A DNA stretch of 64,000 bases from Gammaproteobacteria bacterium (GCA_013003425.1 JABDJB010000056.1:62001-126000), one strand, 5' to 3'; shown: positions 25,937-34,254, numbered from the stretch's first letter. The notes: generated by a model not told the origin, from the letters alone. Numbers and translations: made by a program.

Positions 25937-26610
25937 ACGCTCAGGCCAATCTGCCGGGCGGCATCCAGCAGCTGTTGCAACAGATCTACGATGTGTCGGC
26001 CGGACATGATGTGGCCGATTTCCTGATCACCGACCGCGGCCTGGCTGACGCGCTGCACGGCGCCGCGGGCCATCGCGCGGTTAAGGAAAAACTTCTGGTC
26101 GCCGAAGATGGCGAGTATGTCGACCTGAGTCTTTACCTGGATGCCGGTCTGCTGCGACGTTTGCAGGCGCGCAATCCACTGGTCGACCTGCATCATCTCA
26201 ACCTGGCGGATTTCTGCCTGGTCGTCGAAGGCATCAGCCATTTTCTGTACCTGGCCTGGAATGCACGCCACGACAAGAGCGTCACGCTCATGGAGCTGGA
26301 GATGCAGGCCGAAATCGACAAGTTCGTCATGGCGCTGCACCTGCTGTCGCGCCAGGGAGCTGGCGATGCCGGCGAGCTGCATCGCCGCCTGTTCGACACG
26401 CCGCGTTTCGATCCACAGCTCGGTGAGCAGGCGCTGGAGCGCTATCGTCACGCCAGCATGTACGCCGGCAAATACTGCAGGGCGCTGTATCGCCGCTTTC
26501 TGCGCCGGGTACGGCGGCCGGGAATGCTGTGTGAGCTGCGGCGGTTTTACCGGCTGCCGCAATCCGCCAAGATACGCCATATAGAAGACGCTTTCTGCGC
26601 CGCCGGCTGA
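25933..26610 (+). CDS. uncharacterised protein, second gene of a two-gene operon
   Basis: A 225-residue soluble protein without recognised domain. It begins at a GTG that overlaps the previous stop codon by four bases. It looks helical, with a conserved-looking acidic segment DVADFLITDRGLADAL, the aromatic stretch LADFCLVVEGISHFLYLAW, and a basic C-terminal part (KYCRALYRRFLRRVRRPG) that could contact nucleic acid or membrane. Codon usage and base composition match the neighbours, so it does not look recently acquired. Function cannot be assigned; the only clue is the predicted CRP control of the operon. Confidence 0.7.
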   Translation: MNAQANLPGGIQQLLQQIYDVSAGHDVADFLITDRGLADALHGAAGHRAVKEKLLVAEDGEYVDLSLYLDAGLLRRLQARNPLVDLHHLNLADFCLVVEGISHFLYLAWNARHDKSVTLMELEMQAEIDKFVMALHLLSRQGAGDAGELHRRLFDTPRFDPQLGEQALERYRHASMYAGKYCRALYRRFLRRVRRPGMLCELRRFYRLPQSAKIRHIEDAFCAAG

Positions 26611-26682
26611 ATCGCGCCCGCGCTTAAACCCCGGGGGGGCGAGGTGCATCCTACCTCTGTAACCGAACCACGGAGAGAGCTC

Positions 26683-27432
26683 ATGCGTACCCTGTCATTA
26701 CTGGTTATCGGATTGTTGTGCGGTGCGAGCGCCCACGGCTGGGAGCAGTGCAAATACGAAGCTGTCAGCAGCGACAGCATCAGGCTGGGTCGCGCGAAGC
26801 TGGTCGAGATCAACGCGCTGGCCGGATCTCTGGAGGTTGTCGGCGAGAAAGGCGCAAAACAGATCACGGTTGATGCGACGGCCTGCGCAACCAAAGAGGC
26901 GCTGCTCGACGACGTGCAGTGGGGCCTGAAGAGCAAGGGCCGGAAAATTATTCTCGACACTGATTTGCCGCGCGACTACACGGACGACTATGCAGCGCTC
27001 AACCTGGTCGTCACGGTGCCGGCAGGCATCGATGTCAATATCGACGACACCAGTGGCTCGATGAAAGTACGGCGCGTCGGCGCGCTGGAAGTGCGTGACC
27101 GGTCCGGCAGCATCACGATTATTGATGCCGGTGGCGCGGTGACCATAGACGATTCTTCCGGCTCGATAACGGTCGAAAATGTGCGTGGCAACCTGCGCGT
27201 CGATGACAGCTCTGGCTCCATCGATATCGAAGAGGTAACCGGCTCGGTGCTGGTCAAGGATGGTTCCGGCAGTATCCGGATAGATGATGTCGGCGGTAGC
27301 GTCGAAATTGTCGACGATGGTTCCGGGTCTATCTCGGTTGCCGATGTCGGCGGCGATTTCCTGGTGGGCGACGACGGCAGCGGCAGTATTTCCCATCGCC
27401 GTGTAGCCGGCACTGTGCGTCTACCCGACTGA
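26683..27432 (+). CDS. exported DUF4097-type beta-repeat protein
   Basis: A 249-residue protein with a signal peptide (MRTLSLLVIGLLCGASAHG) and a C-terminal two thirds made of about seven 19-20-residue repeats with the pattern (I/V)DDSSGSI-x-(I/V)-x-x-V-G. This is the beta-strand repeat of the DUF4097 (adhesin-like/beta-helix) class. The start at 26683 follows GGAGAG at good spacing. Each repeat would add one coil to a right-handed beta structure with the SGSI turn on the same face. Its ligand is unknown. The last 12 bp overlap the convergent peroxiredoxin-like gene. Confidence 0.75.
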   Translation: MRTLSLLVIGLLCGASAHGWEQCKYEAVSSDSIRLGRAKLVEINALAGSLEVVGEKGAKQITVDATACATKEALLDDVQWGLKSKGRKIILDTDLPRDYTDDYAALNLVVTVPAGIDVNIDDTSGSMKVRRVGALEVRDRSGSITIIDAGGAVTIDDSSGSITVENVRGNLRVDDSSGSIDIEEVTGSVLVKDGSGSIRIDDVGGSVEIVDDGSGSISVADVGGDFLVGDDGSGSISHRRVAGTVRLPD

Positions 27433-28269
27433 TTCTTCCAGGGCGGCGATGAATGTCGCGGGCTCGGGTCGTATCCGGTAGTTGTCGGTCTGGTCCGCAA
27501 GCACAATGCGGCCAGCGCTGTCGATAACGATGGCAGTAGGCAAAACGCTTTCCGAGCGGTAACCAAGCAGCTGCATGCCAAAGGGCAGGGCGTGCTGCCA
27601 TGCAATCCCCAGCTGGCGCGCGATGGCGTTATTGCGGTCTACGACAAAACGCATGGGCGCATCAAAGCGCCGCGCCAGCCGGGCTGTTTTTTCGGGCGAC
27701 TGCGAGCTGATCAGCACAACTTCGATGTCGCGCTCGGCAAGCTGCCGATAGCTGGCGGCAATTTCCCTGACCTGCGCCATACACAGCGGGCACCAGTTGC
27801 CGCGAAAAAACAGCAGCACCGCGGGCCTGCCGGCCAGGTCTGCCGGGCTGAAGCTGTCGCCAGTGCTGTCGACAGCGCTGAAGTCAGGCAGTTTTCGGCC
27901 TGGTTGCAAGGCGCCGGCCGGCGATCGGCTGAACTGTGAATACCACAACAGGTAAATCAGGTAACCGACCAGCGCGACGATGCCCATCACCCCGGCGACG
28001 CTGTTGTTCGCGAAGAATCCGTAGGCGGCGATAACCGCCCCAGTGGCGGTGAGCGCAGTTGTCGTTGGCAGCCAGCGATGTGAGCGTGGCAGGTTTTTCA
28101 GCAGCAGCAGGCGCGAAAAAAGCACCGCCATCGGCAGGTGGGCGAGGGCCGCGCCCGACCAGGCAAGGTCAAAACCGCGCTGTAACGCCAGCAAAGCCGT
28201 CAGCGCACCGGCAAATATATAGGCGGCATAGACGCTGATAAAAATCGACTTGAGCAGGTTCGAGCTCAT
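27421..28269 (-). CDS. AhpC/TSA-family thiol peroxidase-like protein with N-terminal membrane domain
   Basis: A 282-residue protein. The first half has about four membrane segments (IFISVYAAYIFAGALTALLA through GVMGIVALVGYLIYLLW). The C-terminal half is a peroxiredoxin/thioredoxin-like domain: LPDFSAVDSTGDSF, then FFRGNWCPLCMAQVREI with a CPLC pair in the peroxidatic position, and PTAIVIDSAGRIV. A role in reducing peroxides or disulfides at the membrane is likely. The start is ATG at 28269. A longer open frame upstream overlaps the divergent gene and is not supported. The divergent methyltransferase-like gene begins 41 bp away. Confidence 0.8.
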   Translation of the reverse strand: MSSNLLKSIFISVYAAYIFAGALTALLALQRGFDLAWSGAALAHLPMAVLFSRLLLLKNLPRSHRWLPTTTALTATGAVIAAYGFFANNSVAGVMGIVALVGYLIYLLWYSQFSRSPAGALQPGRKLPDFSAVDSTGDSFSPADLAGRPAVLLFFRGNWCPLCMAQVREIAASYRQLAERDIEVVLISSQSPEKTARLARRFDAPMRFVVDRNNAIARQLGIAWQHALPFGMQLLGYRSESVLPTAIVIDSAGRIVLADQTDNYRIRPEPATFIAALEESVG

Positions 28270-28310
28270 CTGGCATATTCTAGCGCCGCCATCTCGCCCC
28301 GGAGCAGGAA

Positions 28311-29141
28311 ATGCTGAATAGAACACTACTGGCACTGTGCGCCGCACTACTGATGATTGCTGCTTCGCATGCGGCCCACCATCGCGGCGACACGCACGCG
28401 ATCCAGGCCACCCTGACACGACTGGCTGTTGGCCAGCATCGTTCTGCCGCCAATGTGGCGCGCAATCAGTTCCGGCACCCGGTAGAGACGCTGATGTTCT
28501 TTGGTATACGTCCGGACATGACCGTTGTGGAGGTATCGCCGGGCGGTGGCGGCTGGTACACGGAAATATTGGCGCCGTTTCTGCGCGAGTCAGGTGCATA
28601 CTACGCCGGCAGCTACGATCCCGAGTCGGAGCGCGAGTATTACCGTCGCAATGCAGTGCGGTACCAGGAGAAGCTGGCTGCGCACCCGGAGCATTACGAT
28701 CGGGTCAAGGTGACAGTCTTTGCACCGCCCGGGCATGTCGATCCGGCACCGGCAGGGTCAGCTGACCTGGTCCTTACGTTTCGCAACACGCACAACTGGC
28801 TACGCAGCGAAGGGGCTGCAGAAGCAGCCTTCGCCGGGTTTCATCGGATGCTCAAGCCCGGTGGGGTGTTGGGAGTGGTGCAGCATCGCGCCAGACCGGG
28901 TACGCCGCTGGATGCCGCAAAAGGCTATATCACCGAGGCGAAGGTAGTCGGCCTGGCGGAAGCCGCCGGGTTTCGCCTGGCAGCAAAAAGCGAAATAAAC
29001 GCCAACCCGAAGGACACCGCAGATCACCCCGAGGGCGTCTGGACGCTGCCGCCGTCATTGCGGCTGAAAGATGTGGATCGCGAAAAGTACATGGCTATCG
29101 GCGAAAGCGACCGGATGACGCTCAGGTTCGTACGCGAATGA
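28311..29141 (+). CDS. exported SAM-methyltransferase-like protein (COG4798 type)
   Basis: A 276-residue protein with a clear signal peptide (residues 1-21, ALLMIAASHAA) and a class I methyltransferase-like core: MTVVEVSPGGGGWYTEILAPFL as the SAM motif region, ADLVLTFRNTHNW, and FHRMLKPGGVLGVVQHRA. The family is predicted as methyltransferases although an exported SAM-dependent enzyme is odd because SAM is cytoplasmic, so the true chemistry is uncertain. CGGAG precedes the ATG. The next small gene follows with a 1-bp gap. Confidence 0.8.
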   Translation: MLNRTLLALCAALLMIAASHAAHHRGDTHAIQATLTRLAVGQHRSAANVARNQFRHPVETLMFFGIRPDMTVVEVSPGGGGWYTEILAPFLRESGAYYAGSYDPESEREYYRRNAVRYQEKLAAHPEHYDRVKVTVFAPPGHVDPAPAGSADLVLTFRNTHNWLRSEGAAEAAFAGFHRMLKPGGVLGVVQHRARPGTPLDAAKGYITEAKVVGLAEAAGFRLAAKSEINANPKDTADHPEGVWTLPPSLRLKDVDREKYMAIGESDRMTLRFVRE

Positions 29142-29142
29142 G

Positions 29143-29403
29143 GTGATCTGGCTGGTTGCAGGGCTGATCGGCGTCATCGTGGTGGCGCTGTACACTGCTG
29201 CCGTAAACCGCGAGTTCCTGCGTTGTCCGCATTGCCGCAAGATCGGCAGCTGGCGCTTCGACAATAGCGGCCCGGCGTCCGCTGAATTCGATGCCGACGG
29301 TGAACTGGTCGGATCCGTGCAGCCGCAGGTGTGCCGCCGTTGTGGCGAGCAGGTGCTGCAGGAATGGACCGACCACACCGGCCGCACGATTCGCAAAGCC
29401 TGA
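29143..29403 (+). CDS. small membrane protein with zinc-ribbon motif
   Basis: An 86-residue protein. One N-terminal membrane segment (WLVAGLIGVIVVALYTAA) is followed by a cytoplasmic or periplasmic zinc ribbon built from CPHC and CRRC. The start is a GTG one base after the preceding stop codon, so it is translated from the same message as the methyltransferase-like gene. No known family name; a structural or signalling partner role is possible. Confidence 0.65.
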   Translation: MIWLVAGLIGVIVVALYTAAVNREFLRCPHCRKIGSWRFDNSGPASAEFDADGELVGSVQPQVCRRCGEQVLQEWTDHTGRTIRKA

Positions 29404-29471
29404 CAACGTTTTTGTAAAATCCCGGGCCCCCCGGCGACCAGATTTCCGTGCTATATAGCGTGGCAGGTTGA

Positions 29472-29520
29472 GTCAAGTGTGCTTGACATCCAGAGTGAAA
29501 AATGTAAAGGTAACCTTACA
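29472..29520 (+). promoter_or_regulatory. promoter/operator of the membrane-protein/Xre pair
   Basis: Two palindromes lie in the 70 bp before the membrane-protein gene: GTCAAG-TGTG-CTTGAC (29472-29487), which contains a perfect TTGACA -35 box (29483-29488), and the 18-bp near-palindrome TGTAAAGGTAACCTTACA (29503-29520) where the -10 should fall. The second overlaps the core promoter, as expected for an operator of the Xre-type protein encoded second in the operon. The -10 itself is poor. Confidence 0.55.
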
Positions 29521-29540
29521 TTATTTCAAGGGAGCTTGTC

Positions 29541-29963
29541 ATGGGGTTCAACTTTTCTTCCAGGCCCAATCGCCGCTACCTCATCCGGCTCGGTAGCTCG
29601 ATGGCTGTAGTGCTGGTCGCTCTCGCCATAGCCCGGTACCTCACGACGAATGCACTCGTTGATGGCCCTCTGGTCTGGGTGCTCGCTCTGATTCCCGGAT
29701 TTGCCATGCTCGGCGCCTTCTATGCTTTCGGCATGCTGATCATCGAGCAGAAAGATGAATTCATCCGCATGCTGGTTATCCGCCAGTGGATTATCGCCAC
29801 CGGCATTGCGCTCTCGTTTGCAACAGTCTGGGGGTTCCTTGAGGAGTTTGAGCTCGTCGCGCATCTGAAACCCCTCTATTTCGTGGTCATGTGGTTTGTT
29901 GGCTTTGCATTTGGTGGTCTGGTCAACAGGCTCACGCATGGCGCGTGGGGAGAAATGGGTTGA
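29541..29963 (+). CDS. four-helix membrane protein encoded with an Xre regulator
   Basis: A 140-residue integral membrane protein with four predicted segments (about 18-35, 45-68, 82-102 and 110-128). Acidic loops include EQKDEFIRML and GFLEEFELV. The gene follows AGGGAGC and starts a two-gene unit: its stop codon overlaps the TTG start of the Xre gene by four bases. Small membrane proteins paired with YozG-like Xre regulators are common across bacteria, but the role is not known. Confidence 0.75.
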   Translation: MGFNFSSRPNRRYLIRLGSSMAVVLVALAIARYLTTNALVDGPLVWVLALIPGFAMLGAFYAFGMLIIEQKDEFIRMLVIRQWIIATGIALSFATVWGFLEEFELVAHLKPLYFVVMWFVGFAFGGLVNRLTHGAWGEMG

Positions 29964-30184
29964 AGAACCGGCTCAAGGTCCTGCGCGCTGAGCGCAACTG
30001 GAGGCAAGAGGATCTGGCCCGGCAGCTGGACGTCTCTCGTCAAAGCGTAAACGCAATTGAAACGGGCAAGTACGATCCGTCCTTACCACTCGCGTTCCGC
30101 ATTGCCGAAGTTTTCGCCTTGCCGATCGAGCAGATCTTTGTGCGCGACCAGGATGACGAATCCGCAAAAACGGTGGCCCAATGA
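29960..30184 (+). CDS. small Xre-family (Cro/CI-type) helix-turn-helix regulator
   Basis: A 74-residue protein that is little more than a helix-turn-helix domain: LKVLRAERNWRQEDLARQL, then DVSRQSVNAIETGKYDPSL and AFRIAEVFALPIEQIF. This matches the YozG/YgzD-type single-domain Xre regulators. The start is TTG at 29960, overlapping the previous stop codon (TTGA); no ATG in this frame gives a full first helix. It probably binds the palindromes before the operon and controls its own expression. Confidence 0.85.
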   Translation: MKNRLKVLRAERNWRQEDLARQLDVSRQSVNAIETGKYDPSLPLAFRIAEVFALPIEQIFVRDQDDESAKTVAQ

Positions 30185-30230
30185 CCTGAACGATGACCCT
30201 GACGACGCACCCGGGCGGGCGGTAGCCTGC

Positions 30231-31166
30231 TCAGCCAGCAAGTGCTGAGTCAATTCGCCTCAGAACATCATCACCGAGGCTGACACCGGCGGCGCCGGCA
30301 TTGTCGATTACCTGCTGTGGCCGGCTGGCGCCGATAATTGCGGACGCGACGTTGTCCTGCTGCAGCACCCATGCCAGCGCCAGCTGTGCCATGGAAAGAT
30401 CGAGTTCCTTTGCAATGGGCCTGAGACGCTGCACGCCTTCGAGTACACTTTCTTTGGTGAGCCAGCCAATAAACTCGTTCATGCTGTCGTTGGCCGCGCG
30501 CGAATCCTGCGGCGGCGGAGATCCGGGCCGGTATTTTCCCGTCAGTACACCCTGGGCCAGCGGTGACCAGACGATCTGGCTGATACCGTTCGCTGCACAC
30601 AGCGGCATGACTTCCGCCTCGGGATCGCGCCACAGCATTGAGTACTGCGGCTGGCTCGATACAAAGCGCGTCACGTCAGGGATATCGAGCGCCGCCTGTA
30701 TCTGTTGCGGTCGCCATTCGCTGAAGCCGATATAGCGCGCCTTGCCTGCCGCAACGACTTCGGTCAGCGCCTGCATGGTCTCGTCCAGCGGCGTGTCCTC
30801 GTCGTAGCGGTGACACTGGTACAGGTCGACGTAGTCGGTTTGCAGGCGTTGCAGGGAGGCATCGATTTGCTTGTGTATCTGCTGCGCAGACAAGCCGCGA
30901 TCGGTGTCCGACATCGGAAAGTACAGTTTGGTTGCCAGCACATAGTCGCTGCGCGGGTAAGCTTTTAGTACGTCGCCCAGGAAAGACTCGGCGGCACCCT
31001 GCGCGTACACATTGGCTGTGTCAATGAAGTTGATGCCGCAGTCGAAAGCCTGGCTGACACAGGCACGTGCCGTGTCGGCTTCGATTCCGGCACCGTAAGT
31101 GAGCCAGGAGCCCAGCGCGATTTCGGACACCTGCAGGTCGCTGCTGCCAAGACGGCGATATTTCAT
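30231..31166 (-). CDS. aldo/keto reductase (AKR, voltage-gated K-channel beta-like)
   Basis: A 311-residue NADPH-dependent reductase. Catalytic residues of the TIM barrel are visible: Asp49 and Tyr54 in IDTANVYAQGAAE, Lys80 in VLATKLYFP and His119 in YQCHRYDEDTP. The NADPH-binding end SPLAQGVLTGKYRPG and IIGASRPQQVIDN is typical of the Kv-beta/YghZ-like group. It reduces aldehydes or ketones; the natural substrate cannot be predicted. It is a single gene between a convergent Xre unit and the GGDEF-EAL gene. Confidence 0.9.
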   Translation of the reverse strand: MKYRRLGSSDLQVSEIALGSWLTYGAGIEADTARACVSQAFDCGINFIDTANVYAQGAAESFLGDVLKAYPRSDYVLATKLYFPMSDTDRGLSAQQIHKQIDASLQRLQTDYVDLYQCHRYDEDTPLDETMQALTEVVAAGKARYIGFSEWRPQQIQAALDIPDVTRFVSSQPQYSMLWRDPEAEVMPLCAANGISQIVWSPLAQGVLTGKYRPGSPPPQDSRAANDSMNEFIGWLTKESVLEGVQRLRPIAKELDLSMAQLALAWVLQQDNVASAIIGASRPQQVIDNAGAAGVSLGDDVLRRIDSALAG

Positions 31167-31207
31167 GTATGGGAGTGTAGCGTAGCCGGCAGGCGCGCGC
31201 GGTGTGG

Positions 31208-33640
31208 TCAGGCGAGCTGGGCGATATTGGCTTCGTTGGTCTCTGTTGCGTTTGTCTCCAGCATGTTCAACATCATGGCAGCGTTGAGCGGCCGGCTGAA
31301 CATGAAACCCTGCATAAAGACACAGCCGCGATTGCGCAACGCATGCGCCTGTTCCATCGTCTCGACGCCTTCTGCAATGACATCGCGCTTCAGCGAGCGA
31401 GCCATGGCGATGATTGACGCGGTAATAGCGGCGTCGTCGGGGTCGGTGGTGATGTCCTTCACGAACGAGCGATCGATCTTGATAACGTCGATGGGAAAAC
31501 GCTTGAGGTAACTGAGCGAGGAATAGCCTGTGCCGAAATCGTCCACCGAGATGTGCATGCCCATGGATTTCAGCTCTGTCAGGGTGAACACCGTATCTTC
31601 AGCATTGCGCATGATCGTGCCTTCGGTGAGTTCCAGTTCAAGCGCGGCCGGATCGAGGCCCGATTTCGCCAACGCCTGGGAAACGACCAGCACCAGGGTG
31701 TTCTGCCGGAACTGTCGTTCCGACAGGTTGACCGCCATCTTGAACTCGGTAAAGCCGGCGTCATGCCACAACCTGGCCTGGTTGCAGGCTTCCTGCAGCA
31801 CCCATTGACCGATCGGGATAATCAGCCCGGTTTCTTCGGCCAGCGGTATGAACTCTGCCGGCGACACCGTGCCGCGTTCGGGGTGGTGCCAGCGCAGCAG
31901 TGCCTCGGCACCGAAGATGCGCCCGGTGCGGATATCGACCTGTGGCTGGTAGAACAACTCGAACTGGTTTCTTTCGAGTGCCTTGCGCAGGTCGCTCTCG
32001 AGGTCGAGGCGGCTTAGCGTCACCGGTGACATCGACTCGTTGTAGAACTTGTAGTTGTTGCGTCCTGCGTCTTTGGCGTGATACATGGCCGTATCGGCAT
32101 TTTTCAGCAGGGTGTGTACATCTTCGCCGTCACGCGGGTACTGCGAGATGCCGATGCTGGTGCTGCAGAAAACATCCTGGTCGCCAAGGGTAAACGGCTC
32201 CGAAAATGTGTCCAGCAATCCCTGTGCTACCCGGCGTATTTCCATGATCTGGGTAACGTCATCCAGGGCCAGGGCGAATTCGTCGCCACCGAGCCGTGCG
32301 AGGATGCCACCCAGGGGGCGTGAGTGGTCGAGCGACACGATGTCATGATCGTCCAGCAGCACGCTCAATCGATTGGCCACGCAGCACAACAGCTCATCTC
32401 CGGCATCATGACCCAGGGTGTCATTGATACGCTTGAAACGATCGACGTCGAAATAAAGCACCGTAACCGTCTTGTTGGCATGGCGCGCCTCTTCCAGAGT
32501 GGCGGCGAGCCGCTCATCAAAGAAAAGCCGGTTGGGCAGCTTGGTGAGTGAGTCGTTGTAGGCCAGGAAGCGGATACGTTCCTCGGCCTCCTTGCGGGCG
32601 GATATGTCGCAAAGCACGTATATCAGGGCCTGCGTCTTGCCGCCCTCATGCAGTACCGATGCCGACATGCTCAGAGTCAGCGGTTCGCCGTTGGGGTGAC
32701 GAAAGCGTGTTTCGACATTGCGCAGAGTTTCGCCACGCGCCAGCCGCTCGCGTGTCTCGCTGTCGCGCTGTAGCTGCTGGCCAGGTTGAAACGAGGTGTC
32801 GAGCAGCTCTTCTTCAGGTGCGCCCAGCAGTTCGCACGCTGCCGGGTTGAGCAGCCTGATAATTCCGTCGGCATCAGTGACGACCAGCGCATCAGTCATG
32901 GTGTCGATGATTCGCTGCCCAGCCAGGGCAGCCGTGATGTCGTAGAGACGGTAGTTCCATGTAACGTAGGCAATTACACAGAACAGGAACAGGATCATCG
33001 AAAACCCGACCGGGTACGAAGGCACTCCGACGGTGGCCAGAAAGTCGACGCTGCTGGCACTGGCCACTGCTATTCCGACCATCAGCAGGCGCACCCGGTT
33101 GCGTTGTGTGTCGCCTTTACTGGCAGCGCGGAAGGTAAGCCACAGCAGACCCACACACAGGCTGAGCACAACCGCCACGTAAAGCATGAACAGAATGCCG
33201 ATTGAGCCATAGCGCGGGTAGAAGCCCCACCAGCGCAGTTCGACGGATGAAATATGGTGTGGTGAGAGAAATGCCGTTATGACAAAAACCGTTGATATTG
33301 CACAACAGGCCCAGGCCAGCCGCCGCAAGCGTGGACCCGCATCGATAACGACATTGGTAAACAGCAGTGCCGCGGCCGGGGTAAAGACGACGCCGATAGT
33401 GCCAAAGCGCGCCCAGAAATCAGCAGCAGACGGTGTGGCTGCGAGGTACATGATTGTCGATCCGATCATCCAGGTAAACATGGCGACCGCAACGACAGCG
33501 AATGCGGGTGCCGCAGGTGAGCGCGCCTCCCGCACCAGCGTGGCCAGGCTGACGCCAAAAACGACGGCCACCGCGGCTGCGGTCGGCAGCGCGTGCACGT
33601 TGAACGCGTAGCTGGCGGTTTGTAACAATTCGCCCGTCAT
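31208..33640 (-). CDS. 7TM-PAS-GGDEF-EAL c-di-GMP turnover protein
   Basis: An 810-residue membrane signalling protein. The N-terminus is a seven-helix HisKA_7TM-type sensor region (to about 225), then a PAS domain (DALVVTDADGIIRLLNPAACEL), a GGDEF domain with intact LGGDEF and an EAL domain with intact EALLRWHHPERG and DDFGTGYSSLSYLKRFP. Both cyclase and phosphodiesterase motifs look complete, but the usual RxxD inhibitory site before GGDEF is missing. The start at 33640 is preferred because the following sequence aligns from its first residue with the paralogue at 59.1 kb (MTGELLQTASYAF versus MLAQIFQAQAYAF). A symmetric CRP-like site lies 87 bp upstream. Confidence 0.92.
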   Translation of the reverse strand: MTGELLQTASYAFNVHALPTAAAVAVVFGVSLATLVREARSPAAPAFAVVAVAMFTWMIGSTIMYLAATPSAADFWARFGTIGVVFTPAAALLFTNVVIDAGPRLRRLAWACCAISTVFVITAFLSPHHISSVELRWWGFYPRYGSIGILFMLYVAVVLSLCVGLLWLTFRAASKGDTQRNRVRLLMVGIAVASASSVDFLATVGVPSYPVGFSMILFLFCVIAYVTWNYRLYDITAALAGQRIIDTMTDALVVTDADGIIRLLNPAACELLGAPEEELLDTSFQPGQQLQRDSETRERLARGETLRNVETRFRHPNGEPLTLSMSASVLHEGGKTQALIYVLCDISARKEAEERIRFLAYNDSLTKLPNRLFFDERLAATLEEARHANKTVTVLYFDVDRFKRINDTLGHDAGDELLCCVANRLSVLLDDHDIVSLDHSRPLGGILARLGGDEFALALDDVTQIMEIRRVAQGLLDTFSEPFTLGDQDVFCSTSIGISQYPRDGEDVHTLLKNADTAMYHAKDAGRNNYKFYNESMSPVTLSRLDLESDLRKALERNQFELFYQPQVDIRTGRIFGAEALLRWHHPERGTVSPAEFIPLAEETGLIIPIGQWVLQEACNQARLWHDAGFTEFKMAVNLSERQFRQNTLVLVVSQALAKSGLDPAALELELTEGTIMRNAEDTVFTLTELKSMGMHISVDDFGTGYSSLSYLKRFPIDVIKIDRSFVKDITTDPDDAAITASIIAMARSLKRDVIAEGVETMEQAHALRNRGCVFMQGFMFSRPLNAAMMLNMLETNATETNEANIAQLA

Positions 33641-33726
33641 TTTGACCCTGTTGATAGCGGTATATTTGTGCATCCCAGTGGCACATATATACGAACCAGA
33701 TCATCTCAATTGCACAGAACAGGGTC

Positions 33727-33742
33727 CGTGATGGGCATCACA
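33727..33742. promoter_or_regulatory. CRP-type site between GGDEF-EAL and FHA genes
   Basis: CGTGATGGGCATCACA matches TGTGA-N6-TCACA at nine of ten positions. On the minus strand a weak -10 (GATGAT, rc of 33700-33705) would place the centre at exactly -41.5 for the GGDEF-EAL gene. On the plus strand a weak -10 (TATGGT, 33787-33792) would place it near -64.5 for the FHA gene. Confidence 0.55.
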
Positions 33743-33858
33743 GCAAAAGCCGTTATTTCGTGGCAATCCGCACAGTTCCGGGCACTTATGGTATCTTTTG
33801 GCCAGTTGCGGCGGCGTGTCAGCGTCGGCCGACAGCCTGGCGGCAATTCAACATAAAT

Positions 33859-34221
33859 ATGGTCCAGCCTACCGACACGGTGACATCCGATATACCCGAG
33901 CGCCCACAACGCACCGGCGGCGCCCGGATTGTGGTTACCTATAAGGGTAAGCGCATCGCCAAGTACCGGCTGGCAAAACGTAAAATCATGATTGGCCGGC
34001 GGCACGACTGCGATATCCGTATCAACTCGCGTAGTGCAAGCCGCCACCATGCACAGATTTTCTCGGTGCTCGATGAGGACTACGTGCTGGACCTCGACAG
34101 CAAAAACGGCACGTTCGTCAATGCGCGACGCGTCAAGAAACATACGCTCGAAGACGGCGATGTGGTCAGCATTGGCGGATTCGACCTGGCCTATTCACGA
34201 GCGACTACCCCATCTGAGTAA
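33859..34221 (+). CDS. FHA domain protein
   Basis: A 120-residue protein with one forkhead-associated domain that binds phosphothreonine peptides. Domain landmarks are KIMIGRRHDCDIRI, the SRSASRHHAQI loop and the LDSKNGTFVNARRV block, which contain the conserved Gly-Arg, Ser-x-x-His and Asn residues. The first 25 residues are polar linker. The start at 33859 has only a weak ribosome site; an upstream in-frame ATG would add an unconvincing extension. It is divergent from a GGDEF-EAL gene and shares a CRP-like site with it; no Ser/Thr kinase lies nearby. Confidence 0.85.
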   Translation: MVQPTDTVTSDIPERPQRTGGARIVVTYKGKRIAKYRLAKRKIMIGRRHDCDIRINSRSASRHHAQIFSVLDEDYVLDLDSKNGTFVNARRVKKHTLEDGDVVSIGGFDLAYSRATTPSE

Positions 34222-34254
34222 GCCGGCCCGCTCTCCATTCCAGAGGATTTACCG

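Noticed and set aside
29411-29436. GC-rich block CCCGGGCCCCCCGG with a possible stem, as terminator of the zinc-ribbon gene
   Set aside because: The stem is imperfect and no T run follows on the plus strand.
33668-33856. A 62-codon frame ending just before the FHA start
   Set aside because: It covers the CRP-type site and the promoter region; no ribosome site, no protein-like pattern.
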